Assembly: GCF_000025265.1 (NCBI RefSeq)
Contig: NC_013739.1
Coordinates: forward strand, 2,356,001 to 2,420,000
Length of the DNA stretch: 64,000 nucleotides
Source of the DNA: Conexibacter woesei DSM 14684
GTDB taxonomy: Bacteria > Actinomycetota > Thermoleophilia > Solirubrobacterales > Solirubrobacteraceae
Reading direction: 5' to 3'
In this document: in pieces, positions 50,901-59,352 of the stretch
Numbering within the stretch: position 1 is the first letter of the stretch
Layout of the letters: each line of letters opens with the position of its first letter
Position numbers and translations under genes: made by a program
The notes under the pieces: generated by a model
Seen by the model: only the letters and a program-made list of their open reading frames with translations
What the model was told of the DNA's origin: nothing
Databases searched by the model: none

Positions 50901-51451
50901 AGGTGCGGATCACAGTCACCGCGAAGGCGGTCAAGGCCGGCAGAACGGTGAACGTCGGGGTCGTCGAGGTCCCGCCGCCGCCGAGAACGCCTCCGGGCAC
51001 GCCTCCGCCGCCGAGAGACCCGAAGCCGAGAAACAACAGAGACGGCGCGAGAGTCGTCGTCAGAAGAGTCGATCTCGGCCTCACCAAGTCCGTCGACCGC
51101 ACGGTCCTGCGGGCCGGTCAGCGGGCGACGTACACGATCAAGGTCCGCAACCCGAGCAGAAGAGTCGCGCTGCGCAACGTGCGCACGTGCGACGACCTGC
51201 CCAAGGGCCTGGTCTTCGTCAAGGCGACGCCGAAGGCGAAGCTGTCCAAGGGCCGCTACTGCTGGACTGCCAAGGTCCTGAAGCCCGGCCAGTCGAAGAC
51301 GTACCGGCTCACCGTCCGGGCGCTGCGCGGCACAGGCGGCACGAGAGTCAACCGCGCGGTCGCGACCGCGCCCGACGCGAACACGAGACGCGCGAACCGC
51401 GCCGTCCGAGTGATCGGCGGCGGCATCAAGGGCGGCGGCGTCACCGGCTGA
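47945..51451 (+). CDS. Giant secreted protein with SdrD-B-like and DUF11 repeats
   Basis: An 1168-residue exported protein. Signal helix RWWRAPLIASALLLTLPALAAAA is followed by an SdrD-B/Cna-B-like domain (ISGTAFEDFNDNGTRD) at about 35-125. The long central region (to about 650) is unrecognised and looks propeller-like. A second SdrD-B domain (NYVWLDPDRDGAQDPSE) lies at about 660-780, and three DUF11 repeats at about 790-900, 910-1010 and 1040-1150. There is no LPXTG or C-terminal helix, so it is released or held non-covalently. Arg codons in the DUF11 part are mostly AGA (26 of 31 between 50327 and 51071), unlike neighbouring genes. Probably an adhesin or surface-layer component. Confidence 0.88.
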   Translation: MTTGRSHPTSPVRRWWRAPLIASALLLTLPALAAAAPISGTAFEDFNDNGTRDSSPAVDSGVGGITVTAYGADGGAVASATTAADGTYTLNVPDGAGRVRVEFTGLPAGYQPARHGTNSGTTVQFATGPASGVDVGVLQPANYCQDNPLLAIACQRFGAHDGRYGGDATIRLVSDDTPDQTQAVAGGELGAPIVRPGALFSQTGAIFGIAQPTASNYLYSSAYTKRHSDWGPGGAGAIYRTDVAQATAGTPNASVFFDVNSLPGNPAGGGFVRGADRTGADVREFFNDSLAWDAVGSSGLGNLSSTDDGSELYTVGLASGELIRVPVPADGSRPASAQAYAIPRAACANPADARPMATAVHDGLVYVGGVCSEASRGDPPPQTASADLRLFVYTFDPATGAFGASPVLNQTLESRRLCVIRSGAPVDPFPSAACTNGISADWHPWTSQSTRSAIDVGNAGRYPQPMLADISFVGDDLVLGIRDRSPDQVGVISRFPNGDPGEVGMQSGYTLRACPAGAAFQLESNGVCGGLTASGPKNVAQWGPGGSLFYWYQNYNSFSAAGGAAHDYGGQGGTLQIPGYADLRQASGYGANRCAPGSVIGGCPATDGPSGSSGVLYLSNSDGSRTRGFNLYTGGGDNNVVSTFGKANGLGDLEALCDAAPIEIGNYVWLDPDRDGAQDPSEAAIGDVLVELLDGSGNVIATTRTDANGQYWFNESNVPGAIQPNTDYTVRIPLGQAPLAQYTPTNPDTDAQLRDSDGIPSGAFVVDRLRTGAAGHNDHTHDFGFVPPFNVSIRKAVSSPTAKIGDTITYRLTARNDGPAVSNDVLVTDNLPEQLQLTGARTSKGSCTTSGNTVRCQLGRLQPGQTETITVTAIAHRSGTAINNAEISSPGDRDPRDNRDRREVRIPEPDLSIVKTASAPTVRLGETVTYTLVARNNGPGLARDVVVTDRLPDELQLTGVRTPVGECTRRGDNVRCELGTLSERQQVRITVTAKAVKAGRTVNVGVVEVPPPPRTPPGTPPPPRDPKPRNNRDGARVVVRRVDLGLTKSVDRTVLRAGQRATYTIKVRNPSRRVALRNVRTCDDLPKGLVFVKATPKAKLSKGRYCWTAKVLKPGQSKTYRLTVRALRGTGGTRVNRAVATAPDANTRRANRAVRVIGGGIKGGGVTG

Positions 51452-51461
51452 CCCGAGGCGG

Positions 51462-51893
51462 TCAGGTCGTCCTGCTTTGGTGTCGCTCTGCGACACCAAT
51501 CCGGGACGACCCCCGCCCGTCGGCCAGACGGGCCTTGCCCTGCGCCCATGCGTCCCTGGTGCGGTAGGGCGCCATCTGCCAGGTGGCCGAGCGGACGGTG
51601 ACGCGGTTGCGGTAGGCGCGCATGATCGCGAGGTGCCGGGGGAGCGTGACGAAGCGCCGCAGGTCGTCCTCGCTCTCCCACACCGAGAGCGACCCGCCGC
51701 GCCTCTTCGCCGGGTCGACGTAGAGGATCACGCCGATCGCGCCGGGCATCGCCCACCAGCCGCGGCTGAGCGCGGTGCCGTCGCGGACGATCGCGGGCAG
51801 GTCGCAGAGCCGCCGCGCCGTGAACTCCGTGAAGCTGACGATCACGGGGCCGTCGCCACGGGGGACCGGCCCCGGCGTCATCCGCGACCTCAC
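51462..51893 (-). CDS. DUF3291/antibiotic-monooxygenase-like small protein
   Basis: A 143-residue protein starting with GTG in a GTGA overlap with the SRPBCC gene (an ATG 12 bases inside is the alternative). The core (VIVSFTEFTARRL, WWAMPGAIGVILYVDPAKRRGGSLSVWESEDDLRRFVTLPRHLAIMRAYRNRV) resembles dimeric alpha-beta-barrel proteins that hold heme or quinones. Catalytic role not established. The last codons contain a hairpin shared with the neighbouring gene's end. Confidence 0.65.
   Translation of the reverse strand: MRSRMTPGPVPRGDGPVIVSFTEFTARRLCDLPAIVRDGTALSRGWWAMPGAIGVILYVDPAKRRGGSLSVWESEDDLRRFVTLPRHLAIMRAYRNRVTVRSATWQMAPYRTRDAWAQGKARLADGRGSSRIGVAERHQSRTT
51477..51499. terminator. Bidirectional hairpin between convergent genes
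   Basis: TTGGTGTCG and CGACACCAA pair perfectly around a 5-base loop, 25 bases after the giant gene's stop and inside the 3' end of the convergent gene. It should terminate the rightward transcript; in the leftward one it lies within codons near the end. Confidence 0.6.
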
Positions 51894-52309
51894 GCGTCGC
51901 GAGCGGGCCGCGGCGAGCAGAGGGTTCGCACGGTCGCCAGTTCGCCTTCGACGACGACCATCTGCTGCGCGATCGCGTCTTCTGAGACGTCGTCCGGGAA
52001 GAGCAGGGTGAAGACGACCTCGCTCCCGTTGCGGTTGGGGATCGTCCGTATGAAGGCACCGCGGCTGGTGTCGCCCGGACGCACGAGGTCGACGGTGCCG
52101 TGCTCGGCGTCGATGCGGAACTCGAGCGGCTGCGGGCCGGCGTCGGTCTCGACCAGCCAGCCGTCGTCGTCCGGCCGGATGCTGCGGGCGAACTCCGGCG
52201 CCCACTCCGACAGCCGCTGCGGATCGCCCAGCAACGCGATCACGGTCTCGGGCGGAGCGGGGACGGAGGCGCTCCGCGTCGCGGAGCGACTCGTGAGATT
52301 AGTATGCAT
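51890..52309 (-). CDS. SRPBCC (START-like) family protein
   Basis: A 139-residue START/Bet-v1-fold protein: SASVPAPPETVIALLGDPQRLSEWAPEFARSIRP is the typical opening, then FIRTIPNRNGSEVVFTLLFPDD and a C-terminal helix. Such proteins bind small hydrophobic ligands or act as cyclases. The ATG lies inside the direct-repeat operator, with no ribosome site, so the transcript may be leaderless. Divergent from a MarR gene that likely represses it. Confidence 0.8.
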   Translation of the reverse strand: MHTNLTSRSATRSASVPAPPETVIALLGDPQRLSEWAPEFARSIRPDDDGWLVETDAGPQPLEFRIDAEHGTVDLVRPGDTSRGAFIRTIPNRNGSEVVFTLLFPDDVSEDAIAQQMVVVEGELATVRTLCSPRPARDA

Positions 52310-52335
52310 CTGCTTATCATCTGCATATGCTTATC
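52305..52335. promoter_or_regulatory. Direct repeats between SRPBCC and MarR genes (operator)
   Basis: TGCATCTGCTTATC (52305-52318) and TGCATATGCTTATC (52322-52335) match at 13 of 14 positions with a 17-base period. TATGCA/TGCATA also give an inverted pair. They cover the SRPBCC start and lie 26 bases before the MarR start. Confidence 0.6.
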
Positions 52336-52360
52336 GTTTGTCAAGGCGTAAGATCGCACG

Positions 52361-52783
52361 ATGGATCGCGAAGACCTCGGGGCGCTGTTCGCTCGCGCCA
52401 CTCGTCGGCTTGTCGATGCCGAGCGCCCGCTGCTGGCTGCGCGCGGCCTGTCGATGTGGGACTACGTCGTGCTCTCGCATCTCGCGCGCGAGCCGGCCGG
52501 GACGCAGCTGGCGCTCGCCCGTGCGATCGGCTACGACAAGACGCGCCTGATCGGCCTGCTCGACGCGCTCGAACGCGAAGGATTCGTCACCCGCACCCCA
52601 GATCCCGCCGACCGCCGCGCCCGCATCGTGTCGCTCACACCGGCCGGCGCGACGCTCCACGCCGCCGCGCAGGCCGACGTGCACGCGATGGAGGACGAGC
52701 TGCTGGCCCACCTCAGCCCAACCGCCCGCAGGCGGCTCGTCGCGACGCTCACTGAGCTGACCAGCGGCACGCCGGACGACTGA
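52361..52783 (+). CDS. MarR family transcriptional regulator
   Basis: A 140-residue winged-helix protein: WDYVVLSHLAREPAGTQLALARAIGYDKTRLIGLLDALEREGFVTRTPDPADRRARIVSLTPAG covers the HTH and wing. No ribosome site precedes the ATG, but TAAGAT lies six bases upstream, as in leaderless actinobacterial genes. It diverges from the SRPBCC unit over direct repeats that are its likely operator. Confidence 0.9.
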   Translation: MDREDLGALFARATRRLVDAERPLLAARGLSMWDYVVLSHLAREPAGTQLALARAIGYDKTRLIGLLDALEREGFVTRTPDPADRRARIVSLTPAGATLHAAAQADVHAMEDELLAHLSPTARRRLVATLTELTSGTPDD

Positions 52784-52805
52784 GCCGGCGGTCGCGCCCG
52801 GCTGC

Positions 52806-55800
52806 CTACATGTTGCGGCGGTACTCGCCGCCGACCTCGTAGAGCGTCGCGGAGATCTGGCCCAGCGACGCGACCTTGACCGCGTCGAGCAGCGCGTCGA
52901 AGACGTTCTCGCGCGCGAGCGCGACGTCGCGCAGGCGTGCGAGCGCGGCGTCGGCGGCGTCGGCGCCGTTGGTCTCGAACGCCTGCACGTTGACGATCTG
53001 GTCGCGCTTCTCCTGCTCGGTCGAGCGCGCCAGCTCGACCTCGGTCGCTGACTCGCCGCCGCCGTCGCGCGGCAGGTAGGTGTTGACGCCGATCAGCGGC
53101 AGCGTGCCGTCGTGCTTGAGGCGCTCGTAGTAGAGGCTCTCCTCCTGGATCTTGCCGCGCTGGTACATCGTGTCCATCGCGCCGAGCACGCCACCGCGCT
53201 CGGAGAGGCGGTCGAACTCCTCGTAGACGGCGGCCTCGACGAGGTCGGTCAGCTCGTTGATCGCGAACGAGCCCTGCCACGGGTTCTCGCAGAAGTTGAG
53301 CCCCAGCTCGCGGTTGATGATCAGCTGGATCGCGACCGCGCGGCGGACCGACTCCTCCGTCGGCGTCGTGACGGCCTCGTCGTACGCGTTCGTGTGGAGG
53401 CTGTTGGTGTTGTCGAAGATCGCGTACAGCGCCTGCAGCGTCGTGCGGATGTCGTTGAAGCTCATCTCCTGCGCGTGCAGGCTGCGGCCGGACGTCTGGA
53501 TGTGGTATTTGAGCATCTGGCTGCGCGGCCCGGCGCCGTAGCGCTCGCGCATCGCGCGCGCCCAGATCCGTCGCGCGACGCGGCCGATGACCGCGTACTC
53601 GGGGTCCATGCCGTTGGAGAAGAAGAAGCTCAGGTTCGGCGCGAACGCGTCGATCTCCATCCCGCGCGCGAGGTAGTACTCGACGATCGTGAAGCCGTTG
53701 GCGAGCGTGAACGCCAGCTGCGAGATCGGGTTCGCGCCCGCTTCGGCGATGTGGTACCCGCTGATCGAGACGCTGTAGAAGTTGCGCACCTCATGGTCGA
53801 CGAAGTACTGCTGCACGTCGCCCATCATCTTCAGCGCGAACTCGGTCGAGAAGATGCAGGTGTTCTGCGCCTGGTCCTCCTTGAGGATGTCGGCCTGCAC
53901 GGTGCCGCGGACCTTGCGTACCGTCTCTTGCTTGATCCGCTCGTACGTCTCGCGGTCGACGACCTGGTCGCCCGAGACGCCGAGCAGGCGCAGACCGAGG
54001 CCGTCGTTGCCGGCCGGCAGCTCGCCGCCGTAGCGCGGGCGCCGCTTGCCGTCGAACAGCTCGTCGAGCGTGCGCTCCGCCGCCGCCCAGCCGCCGGTCG
54101 CGTCGAGGTGGCGCTCGACCTGCTGGTCGATCGCGGCGTTGAGGAAGAAGGCGAGCACTATCGGCGCCGGCCCGTTGATCGTCATCGAGACCGACGTCGT
54201 CGGATCGCACAGGTCGAAGCCGGAGTAGAGCTTCTTGGCGTCGTCGACGGTCGCGATCGAGACGCCGGAGTTGCCGACCTTGCCGTAGATGTCGGGACGC
54301 TCGGCGGGGTTCTCGCCGTAGAGCGTGACGGAGTCGAACGCGGTCGACAGACGCGCAGCGGGCTGACCCTCGGAGAGGTAGTGGAAGCGGCGGTTCGTGC
54401 GCTCCGGCGTGCCTTCGCCGGCGAACATCCGCGTCGGGTCCTCGCCTTCGCGGCGGTACGGGAAGACCCCGCCGGTGTAGGGGTAGGAGCCCGGCAGGTT
54501 CTCCTTCAGCAGGAAGCGCAGCCGGTCGCCCCAGCCGTCGAAGCGCGGCGGCGCGATCTTCGGGACCTGCTGCTGGCTGAGCGACGTGCGGTAGTTGTCG
54601 CCGCTGATCTCGCGGCCGCGGACGGTGTACGCGTAGGTCTCGGCGGTCACGCTCTCGACCTTGCCGCTCCAGTCGCGCAGCAGCGCCAGCGGCTCGGCGC
54701 CGAGCTGCGCGAGCGCGCCGTTGTACCGCTCGCGCAGCGCGCCGTGCGGGCCGCCGGCGTCGGCGTCGGCGTAGGCGTCCAGCGGTGCCGGCAGCGCCGG
54801 GTCACCGAGCGCTCTGAGCGCCTCGTAGAGGTGCTGGGCGGTCGCGGCGAGCTCGGCGAGCCGCTCGACGCCGGCGTTGATCGAGCGCCCCTGCTCGGCG
54901 ATCTCGGCGAGGTGGCGCGCGCGGCTGCCGGGGATCAGCGTGTTGCCCAGCGGCGTGCGCGTCGCCAGCTCCAGCCGCGGGTCCCACTGCTGCGGGTCCG
55001 CGCCGGGGCGCTCGCCGAGCAGGCGGCAGAGGTTGACGAACATCCAGCTCAGGCCGGGGTCGTCGAACTGGCTGGCGATCGTCGGGTAGACGGGCGTGGC
55101 GTCGTCGGCGAGCTCGAACGCGACGCGGTTGCGGCGCCACTGCTTGCGCACGTCGCGCAGCGCGTCCTCGGCGCCGCGCTTGTCGAACTTGTTGATCACG
55201 ACGACGTCGGCGAGGTCGAGCATGTCGATCTTCTCGAGCTGGCTGGCGGCGCCGAACTCGCTCGTCATCACGTACATCGCGACGTCGACGAGGTCGACGA
55301 TCTCGGAGTCGCTCTGGCCGATGCCGGCGGTCTCGACGATCACGAGGTCGAAGCCGCTCGCGCGCAGGTACGCGACCGCGTCCTGCAGCATCGCGCTCGT
55401 GGCGCTGTGCTGCCGCCGGGTCGCCATCGAGCGCATGTAGATCCGCTCGTGACGCAGACTGTTCATGCGGATGCGGTCGCCCAGCAGCGCGCCGCCGGTC
55501 CGCCGCCGGGTCGGGTCGACCGCGAGCACCGCGATGCGCAGCTGCGGGAACTGGCGCACGAAGCGCGCCAGCAGCTCGTCGGTGACCGTGCTCTTGCCGG
55601 CGCCGCCGGTGCCGGTGATGCCGAGCACCGGAACGCCCGCGCCGGCCTCGTGCCACGCTCCCCGCAGCCCTTCCAGCTCGCCGGCGTCGAAGACCTCGTC
55701 CTCCAGTGCTGACAGCATCCGCGCGATCGCGACGTCGTCGCCGCCGTCGGGGTCGGCCGGGGCACTCGACGCGACGCGCAGCTCGTGCGCGCGCTCGATC

Positions 55801-56240
55801 AGGTCGCCGATCATCCCCGTCAGCCCGAGCGCCATCCCGTCGTTGGGGTGGTAGACGCGCTCGACGCCGTACTCCTGCAGCTCGGCGATCTCCGGCGGGG
55901 TGATCGTCCCGCCGCCGCCGCCGAAGACGCGGATGTGCTCGGCGCCCTGCTCGCGCAGCATGTCGACCGCGTACTTGAAGTACTCGATGTGGCCGCCCTG
56001 GTAGGAGCTGATCGCGATCCCGTCGGCGTCCTCCTGGATCGCGGCCCGCACGACGTCGCGCACGCTGCGGTTGTGCCCGAGATGGACGACCTCGGCGCCG
56101 CTGTCCTGGATCAGCCGGCGCATTACGTTGATCGCCGCGTCGTGTCCGTCGAACAGCGAGGCGGCGGTCACGAACCGCAACGGCAGCTCGCCGACGCGCT
56201 CAGGCCGTACGGTGTCTGCAACGCCGCTCTGGGTCGTCAC
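52806..56240 (-). CDS. icmF: Fused isobutyryl-CoA mutase
   Basis: An 1144-residue B12 enzyme in the IcmF layout. The B12 domain at 20-150 has DGHDAAIN in place of the usual DxHxxG. The MeaI-type G-protein chaperone spans about 200-500, with Walker [10 protein letters not shown]. The mutase barrel follows from about 570 ([43 protein letters not shown]). IcmF interconverts isobutyryl-CoA and butyryl-CoA, and some members act on isovaleryl/pivalyl-CoA, while the G domain loads and guards the cofactor. A GTG start has GAGGAG 7 bases upstream. A palindrome in the divergent gap suggests control by a TetR-like protein or the PucR regulator. Methylmalonyl-CoA mutase is excluded by the fusion order. 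Confidence 0.93.
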   Translation of the reverse strand: MTTQSGVADTVRPERVGELPLRFVTAASLFDGHDAAINVMRRLIQDSGAEVVHLGHNRSVRDVVRAAIQEDADGIAISSYQGGHIEYFKYAVDMLREQGAEHIRVFGGGGGTITPPEIAELQEYGVERVYHPNDGMALGLTGMIGDLIERAHELRVASSAPADPDGGDDVAIARMLSALEDEVFDAGELEGLRGAWHEAGAGVPVLGITGTGGAGKSTVTDELLARFVRQFPQLRIAVLAVDPTRRRTGGALLGDRIRMNSLRHERIYMRSMATRRQHSATSAMLQDAVAYLRASGFDLVIVETAGIGQSDSEIVDLVDVAMYVMTSEFGAASQLEKIDMLDLADVVVINKFDKRGAEDALRDVRKQWRRNRVAFELADDATPVYPTIASQFDDPGLSWMFVNLCRLLGERPGADPQQWDPRLELATRTPLGNTLIPGSRARHLAEIAEQGRSINAGVERLAELAATAQHLYEALRALGDPALPAPLDAYADADAGGPHGALRERYNGALAQLGAEPLALLRDWSGKVESVTAETYAYTVRGREISGDNYRTSLSQQQVPKIAPPRFDGWGDRLRFLLKENLPGSYPYTGGVFPYRREGEDPTRMFAGEGTPERTNRRFHYLSEGQPAARLSTAFDSVTLYGENPAERPDIYGKVGNSGVSIATVDDAKKLYSGFDLCDPTTSVSMTINGPAPIVLAFFLNAAIDQQVERHLDATGGWAAAERTLDELFDGKRRPRYGGELPAGNDGLGLRLLGVSGDQVVDRETYERIKQETVRKVRGTVQADILKEDQAQNTCIFSTEFALKMMGDVQQYFVDHEVRNFYSVSISGYHIAEAGANPISQLAFTLANGFTIVEYYLARGMEIDAFAPNLSFFFSNGMDPEYAVIGRVARRIWARAMRERYGAGPRSQMLKYHIQTSGRSLHAQEMSFNDIRTTLQALYAIFDNTNSLHTNAYDEAVTTPTEESVRRAVAIQLIINRELGLNFCENPWQGSFAINELTDLVEAAVYEEFDRLSERGGVLGAMDTMYQRGKIQEESLYYERLKHDGTLPLIGVNTYLPRDGGGESATEVELARSTEQEKRDQIVNVQAFETNGADAADAALARLRDVALARENVFDALLDAVKVASLGQISATLYEVGGEYRRNM

Positions 56241-56303
56241 GTCGTCTCTCCTCGGGGGTTCGCGGCCCGCGCAGCATGGTGCCGTCTGAGAAAGTAGTTG
56301 TCT

Positions 56304-56335
56304 AGATAGTCGGACATGCGACTATCTGACTATCT
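56304..56335. promoter_or_regulatory. Inverted repeat plus third half-site upstream of icmF
   Basis: AGATAGTC (56304-56311) and GACTATCT (56320-56327) are perfect arms around 8 bases; a third GACTATCT follows directly at 56328-56335. The repeats are in the AT-rich middle of the icmF / PucR divergent gap and probably bind the operon's regulator. Confidence 0.6.
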
Positions 56336-56438
56336 CATAAATGCGGCGGGCCGTCGGGGGTTCTGGTCTCGGCCGGCCGTCGGAACCTTCTGTGAGCGAC
56401 GGCATCGACGTAATCTCTGAAGCAATGCGAGGACGGCC

Positions 56439-57650
56439 GTGAACGAGTTGCAGGCGCTCGTCGACGCGCTCGCCGGCGATCTCGCGCGCCCGGTCGGCGT
56501 CGACGACCGCCATTTCCATGCGCTCGCGTACTCTGCGCACGAGCAGGAGGTCGATCCCGTGCGGCGCGAGTCGATCCTGCGCCGTGCGGCGCCCGCGGCG
56601 GTGACGGAGTGGCTCGCCTCGCTGCGGATCGACGAGCAGCCCGGCCACGCGCGCGTGCCGGCCAACGCCGACCTCGGGATGGCCGCGCGGGTCTGCCTGC
56701 CGCTGCGCTTCGACGGGCTGCTGCTCGGCTACCTGTGGCTGATCGACGAGCCGCAGCCGCTCGACGCTGCTGCGCTCGCAGCGTCACGGCGATGCGCCGC
56801 CGCGCTGGCCGCGGTGCTCGCGCACGCCCGGCGCCTGGAGGACGACGAGCGCGAGCGCGAGGCGCGGCTCGTGCGCGACCTGCTGCTGGAGACCGGCGAT
56901 GTTGAGGAGGCCGCGGCGCGGCTCGGCACGGGCGCGTTCGCACGCGCCCGCGGGTACGTCGCGATCGTCGCGACGGCCGAGGGCAGCACGGTCGCCGACG
57001 GACCGGCCGCGACCGATCTGCGGCTGGCGCTCGCGGCCGACCAGCTGCGCCGCTCTGTCGCGCCGCGCCATGCGCTCGCCGCGGTCGGCGGCGGCGAGGC
57101 GTACCTGGCGCTCGCGTTCGACGACCCCGACGATCCGCAGCGGCGCGCGTCCGCGCTGCTCGACGCCGCGCGCGAGCAGCTTCCCGACGCGCGCGACGGG
57201 ACGGTGCTCGTCGCCGTCGGCGGCGTGCGCGCGACGGTCGCGCAGCTGCGGGCGTCGTGCACCGAGGCGCGGCACGCGCTGCGCGTCGCCCAGGCCGTCC
57301 CGGAGACGGCGGCGCCCGCGCGCTGGGACGCGCTCGGCGCCTACCGCACGGTCGCCGAGCTCGTCGGCGATCGCGAACCGCTCGGGATGCTGCCGTCCGC
57401 GCTCGTGCGCCTGCTCGACGAGCGCGACGGCGAGACGCTGCTCGCGACGCTCGAGGCGTACCTCGAGCACGGCTGCGACGCGCAGGCCGCTGCCGGCGCC
57501 CTCTTCCTGCACCGCTCGAGCCTCTACAACCGCCTGCACCGGATCGAGCAGATCATCGGGCGCGACCTGCGCCGCGGGGACGATCGGCTGGAGCTGCACC
57601 TGGGGGTCCGGCTGTGGCGCCTGGCCGGGACGCGACAGCCGTCCGGCTGA
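56439..57650 (+). CDS. PucR/CdaR-type transcriptional regulator
   Basis: A 403-residue regulator with GTG start and GAGGA five bases upstream. The N-terminal half (RPVGVDDRHFHALAYSAHEQEVDPVR) is a GAF-like sensory region. The C-terminal PucR HTH reads ATLEAYLEHGCDAQAAAGALFLHRSSLYNRLHRIEQIIGRDL. Family members control purine, glycerate or amine catabolism in response to a small ligand. Divergent from icmF, so that gene is a possible target, but the Orn/Lys/Arg decarboxylase downstream is convergent and less likely. Confidence 0.85.
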   Translation: MNELQALVDALAGDLARPVGVDDRHFHALAYSAHEQEVDPVRRESILRRAAPAAVTEWLASLRIDEQPGHARVPANADLGMAARVCLPLRFDGLLLGYLWLIDEPQPLDAAALAASRRCAAALAAVLAHARRLEDDEREREARLVRDLLLETGDVEEAAARLGTGAFARARGYVAIVATAEGSTVADGPAATDLRLALAADQLRRSVAPRHALAAVGGGEAYLALAFDDPDDPQRRASALLDAAREQLPDARDGTVLVAVGGVRATVAQLRASCTEARHALRVAQAVPETAAPARWDALGAYRTVAELVGDREPLGMLPSALVRLLDERDGETLLATLEAYLEHGCDAQAAAGALFLHRSSLYNRLHRIEQIIGRDLRRGDDRLELHLGVRLWRLAGTRQPSG

Positions 57651-57768
57651 GGTCCGCCGACGGTTCTCGTCGCCGCGGACGACGGAAACGTTGGTCGCGG
57701 CGGCAGCGCCGGCTACGGTGCCGCGCGTGCCCGGACGCCCTCAGCTGGCACCGACGGCGCCGCGCGGA

Positions 57769-59274
57769 TCAGTCGGCGCGGACGACGCGCAGGTGCGTGA
57801 CCGCGCCGGTCGGCGCGCCGCGGACCCAGCCACCCTGCTCGACGCAGCGCTGCAGCGCTGCGATGACGTCGGCGGTGACCTGCTCGCCGGGCAGCACGTT
57901 CGGGATGCCGGGCGGGTACGTCGCCAACGAGTCGGCCGAGATGCGGCCGACGGCGTGCGCGGCCGGCACGACCTCGGTCGGCGCGAGGAACGCCTCGCGC
58001 GGCGACATCGCGGGCGTGCCGACCGCGGTCGCGCCGGCCGTCCAGTTCGGCAGCGGACGCTCCGCGACGGGCAGCGCGGCGAGCCCGCGCACGAGCGCGC
58101 GGCCGCCCTCGCGCTGCTCGCCGGGGCCGATCACCGCGACGATCGCGGCGCGGCTGAGGACCTCGACATCGACGCCGGCGAGCGCGCGCAGACGGGCCCC
58201 GACCTGCAGGCCGTCGAGTCCCGTCGCGCGCGTGTCGATGACCACGCGCAGCGGGTCGAACGCGACGACGTCGTCGTAGCGGAGGAACGCCGCGTCGGCG
58301 ACGGGCAGGCCGACCTCCTCGCGCACGGCACGGCGCAGCTCGCCCGCGGCTTCCAGCGCCTCCCCGAACAGCCGCTCGCCGTCGACGGCGAGGTTGTGGC
58401 GCGCGGCGTCGAGCGAGGCGTACAGCAGCGAGCTGGCGCTGGTCGACTCGAGCGCCCGGTGCGCGCGCTCCAGCTGCGCTTCGAGCACGTCAGCGAACGG
58501 ACCGGCGCCGATGTGCAGCATCGCCGACTGCGTGAGGCTGCCGGCCAGCTTGTGCGTGCTGGAGATCACGACGTCCGCGCCCTGACGCAGCGCGTTGTGG
58601 GGCAGCGCGGGGTGGAAGCCGAAGTGCGCGCCCCACGCCTCGTCCACGATCAGTGGCACGCCGGCTGCGTGCGCCGCCGCCGCGCAGCCGGCGACGTCGG
58701 CGACCGCGCCGAAGTAGCTCGGCGTGACGACATAGGCCGCGGCGACGTCGTCGCCCGCGGCGGCGAGCGCCGCCGCGACCGCGGCGGGGGTGACGCCGTG
58801 CGCGACGCCCAGCTCCGCGTCGACGGTGGGCGCGACGAATCGCGGGACGAGCCCGGACAGCACGAGCCCGTCGATCACGCTGGAGTGGACGCTGCGCTGC
58901 ACGACGACGGTGGAACCGAGCGCGCGCAGCGCGAGGCAGGTCGCCTGGTTGCCCTGCGAGGCCCCGTTGGTGAGGAACCAGGTGCGTCGTGCGCCCCATG
59001 CGTCCGCCGCGAGCTCGAGCGCCTGCTCCAGCGGCGTCGGGCTCGGGCCGCGGTCGACGCCCCACAGCAGCGGCGGCACGTCCAGCTCGAAAGCCGCCGG
59101 GCCGAGCGCGCGGACGATCCGGCGGTCGGCGCCGGACCCGGCCTTGTGGCCGGGCACGTTGAGCCGTGCCGGCTCGTTTGCGGCGTATGCGCGCAGCGCG
59201 TCGAGGTACGGCGTCGTCTGGTGGGCGGCGTCGCGTGCGAGGGTCGGCCGGTCGGTTTCGCGCATTGCTGTCAT
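57769..59274 (-). CDS. Orn/Lys/Arg decarboxylase-family PLP enzyme
   Basis: A 501-residue fold-I PLP enzyme: LNVPGHKAGSGADRR substrate loop, FLTNGASQGNQA, IVDEAWGAHFGFHPALP, and the Schiff-base Lys in ISSTHKLAGSLTQSAMLH. Its length fits the SpeA/YaaO branch of Gram-positive arginine or lysine decarboxylases, not the larger E. coli enzymes. It should decarboxylate a basic amino acid to agmatine, cadaverine or putrescine. No polyamine genes adjoin. Gap 57651-57768 before it shows nothing notable. Confidence 0.88.
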   Translation of the reverse strand: MTAMRETDRPTLARDAAHQTTPYLDALRAYAANEPARLNVPGHKAGSGADRRIVRALGPAAFELDVPPLLWGVDRGPSPTPLEQALELAADAWGARRTWFLTNGASQGNQATCLALRALGSTVVVQRSVHSSVIDGLVLSGLVPRFVAPTVDAELGVAHGVTPAAVAAALAAAGDDVAAAYVVTPSYFGAVADVAGCAAAAHAAGVPLIVDEAWGAHFGFHPALPHNALRQGADVVISSTHKLAGSLTQSAMLHIGAGPFADVLEAQLERAHRALESTSASSLLYASLDAARHNLAVDGERLFGEALEAAGELRRAVREEVGLPVADAAFLRYDDVVAFDPLRVVIDTRATGLDGLQVGARLRALAGVDVEVLSRAAIVAVIGPGEQREGGRALVRGLAALPVAERPLPNWTAGATAVGTPAMSPREAFLAPTEVVPAAHAVGRISADSLATYPPGIPNVLPGEQVTADVIAALQRCVEQGGWVRGAPTGAVTHLRVVRAD

Positions 59275-59352
59275 GCCGCAGCAGTGTGGGCGGCGCCCCC
59301 GCGAAGCTCAAATGGATAGATCGACGCACGACCATCGACCGGATCGATCGAT

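Noticed and set aside
47795-51499. Reverse-strand open frame of 1234 codons opposite the giant secreted protein
   Set aside because: Arg/Asp/Val-rich shadow; the forward frame has a signal peptide and clear repeat domains.
53112-55712. Forward open frame of 866 codons inside icmF
   Set aside because: Antisense to a clearly recognised enzyme; composition typical of a shadow frame.
56899-59319. Forward open frame of 806 codons over the PucR and decarboxylase genes
   Set aside because: Crosses two genes with strong motifs in other frames; no motif of its own.
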